Of a DNA stretch of 64,000 bases, positions 1-6,938 are shown piece after piece. The stretch is taken from assembly GCA_025449845.1 (NCBI GenBank), contig JANWIP010000006.1, forward strand, positions 1-64,000. The letters are read 5' to 3'. Source of the DNA: Solirubrobacteraceae bacterium. Its GTDB lineage: Bacteria > Actinomycetota > Thermoleophilia > Solirubrobacterales > Solirubrobacteraceae. The notes beneath the pieces are model-generated. The model saw only the letters and a program-made list of their open reading frames with translations. It had not been told where the DNA came from and did not search any database. A program made the translations under genes and the position numbers. The stretch's first letter is position 1. Every line of letters begins with the position of its first letter.

Positions 1-144
1 ATGAAACTACTCGCCGGCGTCGTGGACGTGCAGGACGCACACACCGGAACCGTCCGTCTCAGATCCCGCGTGCAGGACGCCGAGGAGATGGCGCTCGACA
101 CGCGCTCCACAAAGACGGTACGCGTGCAGGGAATCGGTGTATGA
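1..144 (+). CDS. C-terminal tail of an unidentified protein (5' end outside window)
   Basis: The first 47 codons form an open frame that ends in TGA at 142-144. The ATG at base 1 is probably internal, because no ribosome binding site is visible and the peptide starts as if in mid-domain. The ending, with a MALDTRST-type motif followed by TVRVQ, recalls the tails of VWA-domain proteins, and an FHA protein follows directly, which fits a signalling or secretion cluster. That reading is inference; the visible part is too short for a firm call. Confidence 0.5.
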   Translation: MKLLAGVVDVQDAHTGTVRLRSRVQDAEEMALDTRSTKTVRVQGIGV

Positions 145-187
145 CGCCCGCCGCCCGACCATCCACCACGCCGCTGCACACCGAGCG

Positions 188-895
188 ATGAGCGTCACCT
201 GCCCCAACGGGCACCTATCGGAGACCACCGACTACTGCGACCAGTGCGGCGCGCCCCTGGAGCATCGCTCCGGCGCACCGCCTGCCGGGGCCACGCCACC
301 AGCTGGTGCTTACACCGGGCCGCACCCCGCTGAGGTCGAGGTCTCTCCCGACACGAAGCCGAGCTTACCCGCCGAGCCCTGTCCTGACTGCCGAACGCCG
401 CGCACAGGCAGCGACAAGTTCTGTGAGGACTGCGGATATAACTTCGCCACCGGCGAGTCCGCTGCATCAAGCGCCCCCGCCCCTTCGACGTCCGCCACAG
501 CGGGATCTTGGGAGGCCCTCGTCGAGGCGGACCGCGAGTACTTCGAGCGCGTCACGGCGCATGAGATCGACTTCCCCTTCCACTGCCCGCCCCGCAGGTT
601 CGTACTCGAGGAGCCCCAGATCGGAATCGGCAGGCACAGCCCAACGCGTGGCACACGACCGCAGATCGACCTCTCGGGAGCGCCTGAGGACCCCGCCATC
701 TCGCATCTGCACGCGATCCTCCTCCGCCAGGATGACGAATCCTACGCGGTCATGGACCCGGGCTCGAGCAATGGCACCACTCTGAACGACGATCCCACTC
801 CAATCCCGCTCAACACGCCCGTACCGCTTGCCGACGGCGACCGCATCCATCTCGGCGCCTGGACCACCATGACGATCCGCAACGGCGAGGTGTGA
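188..895 (+). CDS. Zinc-ribbon and FHA-domain protein
   Basis: A 235-residue cytoplasmic protein. It opens with a zinc ribbon (CPNGH then CDQCG, about residues 5-21). A second CPDC/CEDC ribbon follows at about 66-85, then a low-complexity Ala/Ser/Pro linker, then a C-terminal FHA domain from about residue 130. The FHA signatures are visible: IGRHS, SHLHA and GSSNGTTLND, which form the phosphothreonine-binding loops. FHA domains bind phosphothreonine peptides, so this is probably an adaptor in a Ser/Thr kinase pathway. ATG 188 is chosen because the zinc ribbon begins right after it; a GTG at 137 is the alternative and would overlap the upstream gene. The specific partner is unknown. Confidence 0.85.
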   Translation: MSVTCPNGHLSETTDYCDQCGAPLEHRSGAPPAGATPPAGAYTGPHPAEVEVSPDTKPSLPAEPCPDCRTPRTGSDKFCEDCGYNFATGESAASSAPAPSTSATAGSWEALVEADREYFERVTAHEIDFPFHCPPRRFVLEEPQIGIGRHSPTRGTRPQIDLSGAPEDPAISHLHAILLRQDDESYAVMDPGSSNGTTLNDDPTPIPLNTPVPLADGDRIHLGAWTTMTIRNGEV

Positions 896-1009
896 ACGAC
901 GCCCCAAGGGTGGCTATGCGCAGCGGCGCGGATCTTGGAGGGATGGCGCTGCGGCGCGCGGTCGAGAAGACCGAGAGCCTGCAGGCGCGCGCCACGCCGG
1001 ACGCTGCGC

Positions 1010-1690
1010 TCAGAAGTCGCGGGGCAAGAGCACGCCGCTGGCTATGACGGTGGCTGCCAAGCGGGCACGCTTCTCGTTCTGGGGCAGCTCGTTGAGTCCA
1101 AATCGCTCGAACAGGACACGCAGGTGCGCCTTGACTGCGTCCACGCTCAGGAACACTTCCTCGGCTATCTGCCTGTTAGTGGCCGGCGTGGCGGAGGCCG
1201 AGTTGCTTATTGGCCGGCAGAGGGCGACCAGGACATTGCGCTGCGTCGGGGTGAATGTCGTCGAGTCCGGTGGTGAGGACCCGCGCTCCGTGGACGCGAG
1301 GTCACGAGCGACCGGATCGCGATAGACCAGGACGGTTTCACCGCAACAGAGCCGGTCGCCGTCCTTCAGCCGATGGCGGCCGACCACGCGCGTCCCGTTG
1401 ATGAACGAGCCGTTACTCGAAAGCCCGTCATCGATGAAAGTCCACTCCGTTCCGACTCGCTCCACGAGCGCGTGCAACCGAGAAACCTCGGGATCCCAAG
1501 CAAGTGACACGTCGCAGTCGGAATGGCGGCCGATCGTCGCTCGCTCACTACCTACAGGCAGCCCGAAGATCCGCTGGCACCCATCGCCGGCACGAACGCG
1601 CAGGAAGGGCTCGCCAGCCCGCTCGGCGGCGATCAGAGCCTTCAGCTCAGCCGCAACCTGCGCGGCCGACGGTGGCGTGGCGTCAGGCAT
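1010..1690 (-). CDS. FHA domain protein with C-terminal helix-turn-helix-like region
   Basis: A 226-residue protein with an FHA domain at about residues 35-110 (TIGRHSDCD, VSRLHALVE, GLSSNGSFING). A second region at about 140-215 reads TPTQRNVLVAL ... NRQIAEEVFLSVDAVKAHLRVLFERFGL. That pattern resembles a winged or LuxR-like helix-turn-helix in which 'SVDAVKAHLRVLF' would be the recognition helix. This suggests a transcription regulator switched by binding a phosphoprotein. Its start overlaps the end of the upstream VOC gene by 8 bases, so the two are co-transcribed. The FHA call is sure; the DNA-binding role is inference. Confidence 0.85.
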   Translation of the reverse strand: MPDATPPSAAQVAAELKALIAAERAGEPFLRVRAGDGCQRIFGLPVGSERATIGRHSDCDVSLAWDPEVSRLHALVERVGTEWTFIDDGLSSNGSFINGTRVVGRHRLKDGDRLCCGETVLVYRDPVARDLASTERGSSPPDSTTFTPTQRNVLVALCRPISNSASATPATNRQIAEEVFLSVDAVKAHLRVLFERFGLNELPQNEKRARLAATVIASGVLLPRDF

Positions 1691-2036
1691 CGGCGCAAGG
1701 CGATTCCTGGGTCAGCCCGAACGGGCTCCCCTCTGAGTCCTTGCAGATCGCCCACTGCTCGCCTGGGTGGACCACACTCCCCCCGAGCGTCTCGACCTTC
1801 TCCAGCACCTCAGCGACATTGCTCACCGCGAAGTAGGGCAGCGAAAAGGAATCGCCTGGGCCACGTCCGCGGGCATGAACGCCAACCACTCGAGCTCCTG
1901 AGGGCGTTTGCCAGCCTTCTCCCTCTGAACCTCGGCGGACCGCAAGCTCGACACCGAGCAGCTCCGCCCAGAAGCGCCGAGCGCGCTCGGGATCATCAGC
2001 GGGGAACTCGATGAGGACGGCGGGTATGCGCTCCAT
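1683..2036 (-). CDS. VOC superfamily (glyoxalase/bleomycin-resistance-like) protein
   Basis: A 117-residue single-module VOC fold. It has the typical opening (VLIEFPADDPERARRFWAELLG), a middle strand YFAVSNVAEVLEKVETLGGSVV and the ending CKDSEGSPFGLTQ. VOC proteins bind a metal between paired beta-alpha-beta-beta-beta modules and act as lyases, dioxygenases or drug-binding proteins. The substrate cannot be told from sequence. It lies just upstream of, and overlaps, the FHA/HTH gene. Confidence 0.8.
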   Translation of the reverse strand: MERIPAVLIEFPADDPERARRFWAELLGVELAVRRGSEGEGWQTPSGARVVGVHARGRGPGDSFSLPYFAVSNVAEVLEKVETLGGSVVHPGEQWAICKDSEGSPFGLTQESPCADA

Positions 2037-2138
2037 GACACCCCAAGGTTACGGGCACTCAGGCGTAGTCGCCATCGAGTCGGGCCACGGGTGAGAAGCC
2101 GACGCGGGTAGTCGGTCGCACGGACTTCTTGTTTTGAG

Positions 2139-2212
2139 GGTGAGCGACGGGACTCGAACCCGCGGCCACCGGGACCACAACCCGGAGCTCTACCAACTGA
2201 GCTACGCCCACC
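2139..2212 (-). tRNA. tRNA-His (anticodon GTG)
   Basis: A full cloverleaf reads on the minus strand. The acceptor stem is GTGGGCG/CGCTCAC with one G-U pair. There is an extra 5' G paired with C73, the tRNA-His identity element. The anticodon loop carries GTG and the T loop is TTCGAGT. CCA is not encoded. Confidence 0.95.
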
Positions 2213-2242
2213 AAGCGAGAGCACTTGAGTCTAGCGGCGGGC

Positions 2243-2261
2243 CATGCCGACCGGCGGCATG
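2243..2261. terminator. Candidate hairpin between the pdxH-linked gene and tRNA-His
   Basis: CATGCCG and CGGCATG form a 7-bp perfect stem with a 5-base loop just past the stop of the minus-strand gene ending at 2266. The hairpin sits between two direct copies of CTAGCGGCGGGCCA (2231-2244 and 2266-2279); the second copy contains that gene's stop codon. No U tract follows, so termination is only a possibility. Confidence 0.35.
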
Positions 2262-2265
2262 CTGA

Positions 2266-2943
2266 CTAGCGGCGGGCCACGCTCACTTGCTGCCCGGTCC
2301 AACTGTCGACGCTGCGCAGCAGTGTATGCACATCGCCTTCATCGACCTGCCCCTGCGTCCCCCCGGACCCATCGGTCGACGCCAACACGATCAACCCCGA
2401 TCCCAGCAAAGACAGGATGGCGCCCTCGGCCAACGCGAGACACTGGCTGGCGCTGCGTTCGGGATGGCGCGCGAGCGCAAGCTCCCAGGCGCGCCGCAAC
2501 GGCGCGGGGGCGGAGCCGAGTTGAGCGAGCAGTTCAAGACCAAGCGAGTCGGCCAGCAGCCCGTCATTCTGCGCTGCCGATGCATCGCCCTGCCCACTCG
2601 CAGCAGCTTGAGCGCCTCCCTCCACCCATTTCTTGGCGGTCGCCAGCATGCGAACGGTGACATCCTCGCTCTCACGCTGAGCGCTGCGCCAGCCACGGCC
2701 CATCGAAAGCTCCTCGATGGGCAGATGTGGGCCTTCAAGCACGGTGAGCTTCGCCTGATGGGGACTCCACTTGCGTTCCCCCAACTCGATCCACTCCTCC
2801 CGCGCCCAAGGCTCCACGATCGTTGTGCGCAGCTCATGTTCGGTCAGGTTGAAGTGGCAAAGATTGTGCGGGAACTGACGCAGCTCTATATGGAAGGCCG
2901 GAGAGACCCCAGACCCTCCGGAATGCCTGGAAGCGTCGCTCAT
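2266..2943 (-). CDS. Conserved hypothetical protein coupled to pdxH
   Basis: A 225-residue protein of unknown function. The N-terminal half (FHIELRQFPHNLCHFNLTEHEL ... WARE..IELGERKWSPHQAKLTVLEGP) looks like a compact folded domain. The rest is alanine-rich and possibly helical. No membrane segment or catalytic motif is evident. The start at ATG 2943 is firm because it overlaps the pdxH stop as ATGA (2940-2943), so the two are translationally coupled. This suggests a role near vitamin B6 metabolism, but only by position. Confidence 0.7.
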   Translation of the reverse strand: MSDASRHSGGSGVSPAFHIELRQFPHNLCHFNLTEHELRTTIVEPWAREEWIELGERKWSPHQAKLTVLEGPHLPIEELSMGRGWRSAQRESEDVTVRMLATAKKWVEGGAQAAASGQGDASAAQNDGLLADSLGLELLAQLGSAPAPLRRAWELALARHPERSASQCLALAEGAILSLLGSGLIVLASTDGSGGTQGQVDEGDVHTLLRSVDSWTGQQVSVARR

Positions 2944-3611
2944 GGCCATAGCTGTACCCGTTCCCACGAGCCATCGCGCAAGAGGTAGCGCAGCCTGACG
3001 TGGCGGCGTTCGGGGTGGGCCTGCCAGAACTCGACCTCATCGGCCACCAGCCCATAGACGGTCCACTGCTCGTCCACCACGCCGGGGTCGCGCTCGATCA
3101 GCTCTCTTGCCTCGCACAGCGCCTCCTCTAGATCGCTACTGTCGCTCAGCACCTCGCTCTGGGTGCCGGCAAGTGCCTCAGCACGCGCGCCAGTTGAGCG
3201 AGCCAAGAAGTCATCCGCGCTGCGGTCGGCACCCGCCTCAAGCACGCGCCCGCGGATGCGTACCTGGCGCCCAAGCTCAGACCAGTAGAAACTCAAGGCT
3301 GCCCAGCTGTTGTCCTGCAGCTCCTTGCCCTTGCGACTGCGCCGACTGGAGGCAAACTCCCAGCGACCGTCGCCGAGCCCCTTCAGGATCAGCACCCGCG
3401 AGGTCGGCCGGCCCTCGGGATCTACCGTCGAAAGCGTCATCGCGTGTGGCTCGCGCACTCTCGCCTCGATCGCCTCCTCCAGCCATCGCAAGAAGAGTTC
3501 CGCGGGGTGAGGCGGCGAGTCCGAGACATCAAAATGGGCGAGATCGCCCTCGAAGACGACAAGCTCACGCAGTCGCTCACGCAGATCCTCAGTTTGCCCG
3601 GCGGACGTCAT
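2940..3611 (-). CDS. pdxH: Pyridoxamine/pyridoxine 5'-phosphate oxidase
   Basis: A 223-residue flavin enzyme that oxidises pyridoxine or pyridoxamine 5'-phosphate to pyridoxal phosphate with FMN and oxygen. Family blocks appear in order: PHAMTLSTVDPEGRPTSRVLILKGL, the FASSRRSRKGKELQDN FMN/PLP region, LSFYWSELGRQVRIRGRV, and the C-terminal DEVEFWQ followed by R.RHVRLRY. The ending W..VQLWP corresponds to the usual 'RLAP' terminus, though it is altered here. ATG 3611 (MTSAGQ) is chosen; the longer frame has no homologous N-terminus. It is divergent from the hydrolase gene starting at 3638. Confidence 0.93.
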   Translation of the reverse strand: MTSAGQTEDLRERLRELVVFEGDLAHFDVSDSPPHPAELFLRWLEEAIEARVREPHAMTLSTVDPEGRPTSRVLILKGLGDGRWEFASSRRSRKGKELQDNSWAALSFYWSELGRQVRIRGRVLEAGADRSADDFLARSTGARAEALAGTQSEVLSDSSDLEEALCEARELIERDPGVVDEQWTVYGLVADEVEFWQAHPERRHVRLRYLLRDGSWERVQLWP

Positions 3612-3637
3612 GATGTCGAGCTTGCCATATTGTGGGG

Positions 3638-4588
3638 ATGAGCGACAGTTCACGGCCCAAGCCCCAAGCCACTCCATCCGAGCTTCCCCTGCCTGGCGGC
3701 GAAGCAGGGGCCAGCGTCACCTTGCATCCTCTGTTATGCGCTGAGATGAAGGGGCCCATCGGCTGGTTTCATCGCGCCAAGGGACCTACGGCGACGCTCA
3801 AGGCGCTTGGCATCGGCGTGCCGGCTGAGCAGAACATAAGCGTTCCGATCGTGGCCTTCCTCGTCGAGCACCCGAGCGTGGGGCTGCTGCTGATCGATAC
3901 GGGCTTTCACGGCTCGATAGCCGACGGCCCAGGGGCCGAGCGCAGTCGCAATCTTGGTCCGGTCGGGCGTTTGATGGCGCGCGACGTGAGTATGCGTCCC
4001 GAGCAGACGGTTGCCGCGCAGCTGAGAGCTCGGGGGATCGACCCTGCTGATGTTGCTGTGATCGTGATGACGCATCTGCATTTCGACCACGCCAGCGGTC
4101 TGGCGGATTTTCCTGGCGCAACAGTGCTGGTCTCAGAGCCCGAGTGGCAGTCCGCGCGCGGGCGCGGCGGCGTCTTGCGCGGCTACAGCACCACCCAGTT
4201 GGATCCCCGACTGAGCTATCGCACGCTTGACTTCAGCACCGCTCCCGCTCGCTCCTCCAACGCCTCTAAGTCCCGTGGTGCTTTCGCGCAGACCTTGGAC
4301 GTGTTTGGCGATGGCTCGGTGACGCTCGCTTTCACGCCCGGGCACAGCCGCGGACACCTGTCGGTGATCCTGCGCCTGAGCTCGCGCGAGGCGCTGATAG
4401 CCGGCGATGCCATCTACACCATGGCAACCCTCAGGGATGGCGAGCGACCTTGGCGCTCAGAGGACGCAGAGGCATTTGAGCAGAGCCTCAGCGCACTCCA
4501 GGCCTATGACCGCGAACAGCCCGACGCGCTGATCGTCCCGGGGCATGACATGGAGCACTGGCGAGGGCTGGAGGAGCACTACTCCTGA
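3638..4588 (+). CDS. Metallo-beta-lactamase-fold hydrolase (AHL-lactonase-like group)
   Basis: A 316-residue cytoplasmic hydrolase. The dinuclear-metal signature THLHFDHASG lies at about residues 144-153. Further ligands are in TPGHSRGHLS, the AGDAIYT strand and the C-terminal PGHDMEHW. This arrangement (HxHxDH, H, D, H) and the 'LLIDTGFHGS' strand match the lactonase-like branch of the superfamily, whose members open lactones or cleave similar esters. The natural substrate is not predictable. ATG 3638 is preferred over GTG 3632. Past the stop, a 14-base direct repeat (TTCTTGAGCCCCCT at 4595 and 4616) leads up to the attachment site of the first mobile element. Confidence 0.85.
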   Translation: MSDSSRPKPQATPSELPLPGGEAGASVTLHPLLCAEMKGPIGWFHRAKGPTATLKALGIGVPAEQNISVPIVAFLVEHPSVGLLLIDTGFHGSIADGPGAERSRNLGPVGRLMARDVSMRPEQTVAAQLRARGIDPADVAVIVMTHLHFDHASGLADFPGATVLVSEPEWQSARGRGGVLRGYSTTQLDPRLSYRTLDFSTAPARSSNASKSRGAFAQTLDVFGDGSVTLAFTPGHSRGHLSVILRLSSREALIAGDAIYTMATLRDGERPWRSEDAEAFEQSLSALQAYDREQPDALIVPGHDMEHWRGLEEHYS

Positions 4589-4647
4589 GAGCCCTTCTTG
4601 AGCCCCCTCAGAGAGTTCTTGAGCCCCCTTGGGGTCAGAGACGCCGT

Positions 4648-4692
4648 GATGCCCCCGGCAGGATTCGAACCTGCGACCCTCGGATTAGAAGT
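4648..4692. repeat. Distal attachment site: 45-bp copy of the tRNA-Arg 3' half
   Basis: This segment is identical over 45 bases to 11237-11281, the 3' half of the intact tRNA-Arg(TCT) gene from the anticodon loop through the acceptor end. It breaks off at the anticodon and is not a tRNA gene itself. It is the displaced original 3' end left when the element entered the tRNA gene. Confidence 0.93.
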
Positions 4693-4838
4693 TGCTCATT
4701 TGCAGGGGTTTTATGCTTTGTAGAGCCGGATTCGATCGGGCTCGATCGGGTCCACAGGGGTCACATCTGCCGAGTCGGGGACGGGCTCGGGACAGAGTCC
4801 TGAAATTCTAGGGTCGAGGAGACCATGAAAGCGCATCG

Positions 4839-5042
4839 TCACCTACCCCTGCCTGGCAACGGCGGGACGGCAAGCTGCTTGCAGATCGCAAGCGCGGTTC
4901 CGCGCGGTATGCGCGAATGCCTCGGAACCGTGACCGGCCTGGAGGCACCGGGAGAGATCCAAACGTCGTGCTTGGGTCCATTGCGCAACAACGACGCCCC
5001 ATGGTTGCGCAGATGCGCTTCGAGATCACGACGGCGGATCAT
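4839..5042 (-). CDS. hicA: HicA-family mRNA interferase toxin
   Basis: A 67-residue protein with the HicA pattern: an N-terminal helix with RRRDLEAHLRNHGA, then the strand GPKHDVWISP containing the conserved histidine of the double-stranded-RNA-binding-like fold, then PVTVPRHSRIPRGTALAICKQL. HicA toxins cleave mRNA and are neutralised by HicB. The start at ATG 5042 (MIRRRD) matches the family N-terminus; the frame continues upstream without homology. The partner hicB lies 118 bp away but on the opposite strand. HicAB pairs are normally co-directional, so this head-to-head arrangement is unusual. Confidence 0.8.
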   Translation of the reverse strand: MIRRRDLEAHLRNHGASLLRNGPKHDVWISPGASRPVTVPRHSRIPRGTALAICKQLAVPPLPGRGR

Positions 5043-5160
5043 GACGCCAATCCCAGCATTGACGGCGGCGTACAAGAACACGCGGCAACACAGGCGGGCG
5101 AACAGCCTCCGCCGCAGAGAGCGAGTGGCCGTGCGTCCAAATTGCTCTACTCTCTCTTAC

Positions 5161-5397
5161 ATGACGCAAGCGCTGACCTTCACCGCGCGGTTCGAGACGG
5201 TCGAGGATGACTGGGTGCAGGCCACAATCGATGAGTTGCCCGGAGTTATCACGGCAGCTCCTTCGCACGAGGAGGCCAAGGACATGCTCGCCGATGCCTT
5301 GCATGCCTATCTTCTCGCACTCGGCGACCTCGAAGAGCGGCCCGACGCAACACCTCGTGGGGACGCCGAGCCTCTGCGCATCACCGTTAGCGCCTAA
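5161..5397 (+). CDS. hicB: HicB-family antitoxin
   Basis: A 78-residue protein with the HicB core: LTFTARFETVEDDWVQATIDELPGVITAAPSHEEAKDMLADALHAYL, the partly degraded RNase H-like fold that binds HicA. The tail is short and contains no recognisable ribbon-helix-helix or HTH domain, so any promoter control must come from elsewhere. ATG 5161 is chosen because the fold begins there; the frame runs open upstream to 4825. It is divergent from hicA, sharing the 5043-5160 spacer, which presumably contains both promoters. Confidence 0.8.
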   Translation: MTQALTFTARFETVEDDWVQATIDELPGVITAAPSHEEAKDMLADALHAYLLALGDLEERPDATPRGDAEPLRITVSA

Positions 5398-5423
5398 CTG
5401 AGCATCCCCACAGACGGCCGGGA

Positions 5424-6038
5424 TCACTGCACCTCACCGTCGCCAGGAGGGAGTTGGCGCGACTGGTCGAACACGAGCGCACGAATAAACGCGGTCAGGC
5501 GCTCAGCGTCGGTGCGATCCAGGCGAGTCGGAAGATGAAGCTGAGCCATCTGCCCCGACTTCAACGGAAACGGGTAGGTGACGACCGACGCCAAACCTTG
5601 CCCTAGCGCTTCCGGCACCACCTCTTGATCACTTCGGACGGGCTTCTTCGACTTGCTGCTCTTGCTATTCGTCGCCGCCCCAGGCGCCGTCGTCCCACGG
5701 GCATTCGTAGAACGAGCCGCTGGCTTCCAATTGGGGTCTGCCAAATAGCTCCTATACGACTCAACCGCTCTACGGAATCGGGAGCGGTACGCAGCCAAGC
5801 TGTCCGCTGAGTACCTGCCCATCGATCGATTCACGAATCGTGCCAGATAGTCGTCGATGTCGAAGCTACGAACATCCAAGCCACCGAAGTCCTCGCCCTC
5901 AACGACGCTAAAGACCTGCTTTGCGGCAGACTTCAAGAGGCTGATTGATCCAGAAGTCCCATAACCCTTCTGGACCATGAAGTCCATGAACGACATGAAC
6001 CCTGCGGCACTACCTGAAGCTATATCCGTGGTCGCCAT
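5424..6038 (-). CDS. Hypothetical mobile-element protein
   Basis: A 204-residue protein. The N-terminal 100 residues are helical and resemble the SAM-like core-binding domain of tyrosine recombinases (FMVQKGYGTSGSISLLKSAAKQVF ... YLARFVNRS..RYSADSLAAYRSRFRRAVESYRSYL). A Ser/Lys-rich linker follows. The C-terminal strand-rich block is YPFPLKSGQMAQLHLPTRLDRTDAERLTAFIRALVFD, a motif I recall from proteins on actinobacterial mobile elements. No catalytic recombinase residues are present. A regulatory or DNA-binding role is possible. Homology statements are from memory. Confidence 0.6.
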   Translation of the reverse strand: MATTDIASGSAAGFMSFMDFMVQKGYGTSGSISLLKSAAKQVFSVVEGEDFGGLDVRSFDIDDYLARFVNRSMGRYSADSLAAYRSRFRRAVESYRSYLADPNWKPAARSTNARGTTAPGAATNSKSSKSKKPVRSDQEVVPEALGQGLASVVTYPFPLKSGQMAQLHLPTRLDRTDAERLTAFIRALVFDQSRQLPPGDGEVQ

Positions 6039-6089
6039 CTGAACTCCTAGAGCTTGGGATTACGAGGTAGTATACATCCCCATCCCAAG

Positions 6090-6254
6090 ATGGTCAAGAT
6101 CGAATTGAAAATTCTTCGAGGCGAAGAATATCAAACAAAACTTGATAACTACCTAACCTGGTCAGCCCTGAGACAGAGCCTCGCTCGCCAAGCAATAGAG
6201 CCAGCCAAGTGGCTTGAGGCAGACTTGCTGCAGAGAGTGGCGCAGGGCATGTAA
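6090..6254 (+). CDS. Doubtful small ORF in an AT-richer patch
   Basis: A 54-codon frame beginning MVKIELKILRGEEYQTKLD. It lies between two minus-strand genes in a stretch visibly richer in A and T than its surroundings. No Shine-Dalgarno sequence precedes the ATG and no family is recognised. It is listed because the composition shift suggests foreign or once-coding DNA. Confidence 0.2.
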   Translation: MVKIELKILRGEEYQTKLDNYLTWSALRQSLARQAIEPAKWLEADLLQRVAQGM

Positions 6255-6307
6255 CGGCGAGATGATTGGACGCATTCCCACCCCGCGACCTCGCCAGCAG
6301 ACTACGA

Positions 6308-6529
6308 CTAGGCGCCGCCCTCGATGCTGTCCCCCAGCCACTCCTCCAACATTGACCGCGTGAAGCGGATGTGGCGACCAATGCGCAGGCAGGGCATTCG
6401 CCCTGTCCGCACGGCTTCATAAATCCAGTTCGTCTTCACGGAGAGCAGGCGGGCGGCCTCCTCCGGGCGAAGGAGTGGCGCGTCGAGCTGAATGGGATCC
6501 GGGTTTGGTGTCGATCGGGCGGTGTCCAT
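6308..6529 (-). CDS. Excisionase-family helix-turn-helix protein
   Basis: A 73-residue DNA-binding protein. Residues 19-68 read LLRPEEAARLLSVKTNWIYEAVRTGRMPCLRIGRHIRFTRSMLEEWL. This is the MerR-like winged HTH of excisionase and 'helix-turn-helix domain' proteins of actinobacterial elements: 'EEAARLL' helix, 'IYEAVRTG' recognition helix and 'RIGRHIRFTRS' wing. It is probably the recombination directionality factor or a repressor for the integrase element. The start at ATG 6529 is preceded by GTCAGTAAGG, a sequence repeated before the divergent relaxase gene. Confidence 0.8.
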   Translation of the reverse strand: MDTARSTPNPDPIQLDAPLLRPEEAARLLSVKTNWIYEAVRTGRMPCLRIGRHIRFTRSMLEEWLGDSIEGGA

Positions 6530-6531
6530 GT

Positions 6532-6935
6532 CCTTACTGACCGTCAACAGCCCAAAGCGGCCAACGAGTTTTTGGACCCGCCTCTTCGAGACGTCGTGCC
6601 GCCGGGCGCCAGCACGACGCTGCTCGACCAGTGAGCGACATCTGCGGCCGTGGTCTCCCGTTGTCTGCACGCGGGCTGCGCCCGCGTTGAAGCGCCTCCC
6701 TGCGGTCGGCTCTCTCGGCTGTCGCGCTGTTCTCCGCCTGGCCTTACCGGCTCTGACGAGCCGGTCCGCTGCGACGCCGGCCAAGGGCGTCGTCTCCGCG
6801 AGGCCATCACACACCGCGACAGCCGAACAGCAACAGCAAAAGCAACGGCAGACCAGATGCACGCCGAGCGAGCCGCTGTCTGTGTGCTGCCAAAAGTTTT
6901 TGGCCGGTTTCGGGTGTTCGCGGTCAGTAAGGGGC
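6532..6935. promoter_or_regulatory. Divergent control region with a long imperfect inverted repeat
   Basis: About 400 bp without a credible gene separates the excisionase-like and relaxase genes. The sequence before each start is nearly the same when read in that gene's direction. Shared pieces are TTGGCCG, then TTT.GG.TGTT, then CGGTCAGTAAGG, over about 45 bases (about 6532-6575 reversed and 6888-6935 forward). The match ends at the two start codons, so it supplies both ribosome binding sites and probably matching operators or promoters. A perfect hairpin, ACGCGGGC-TGC-GCCCGCGT, lies between at 6669-6687. The region is also a reasonable place for an origin of transfer, though no nick site was identified. 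Confidence 0.6.
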
Positions 6936-6938
6936 GTG

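Noticed and set aside
4648-4692. A second tRNA-Arg gene
   Set aside because: Only the 3' half matches; the sequence departs from the tRNA at the anticodon loop, so it is an attachment-site remnant.
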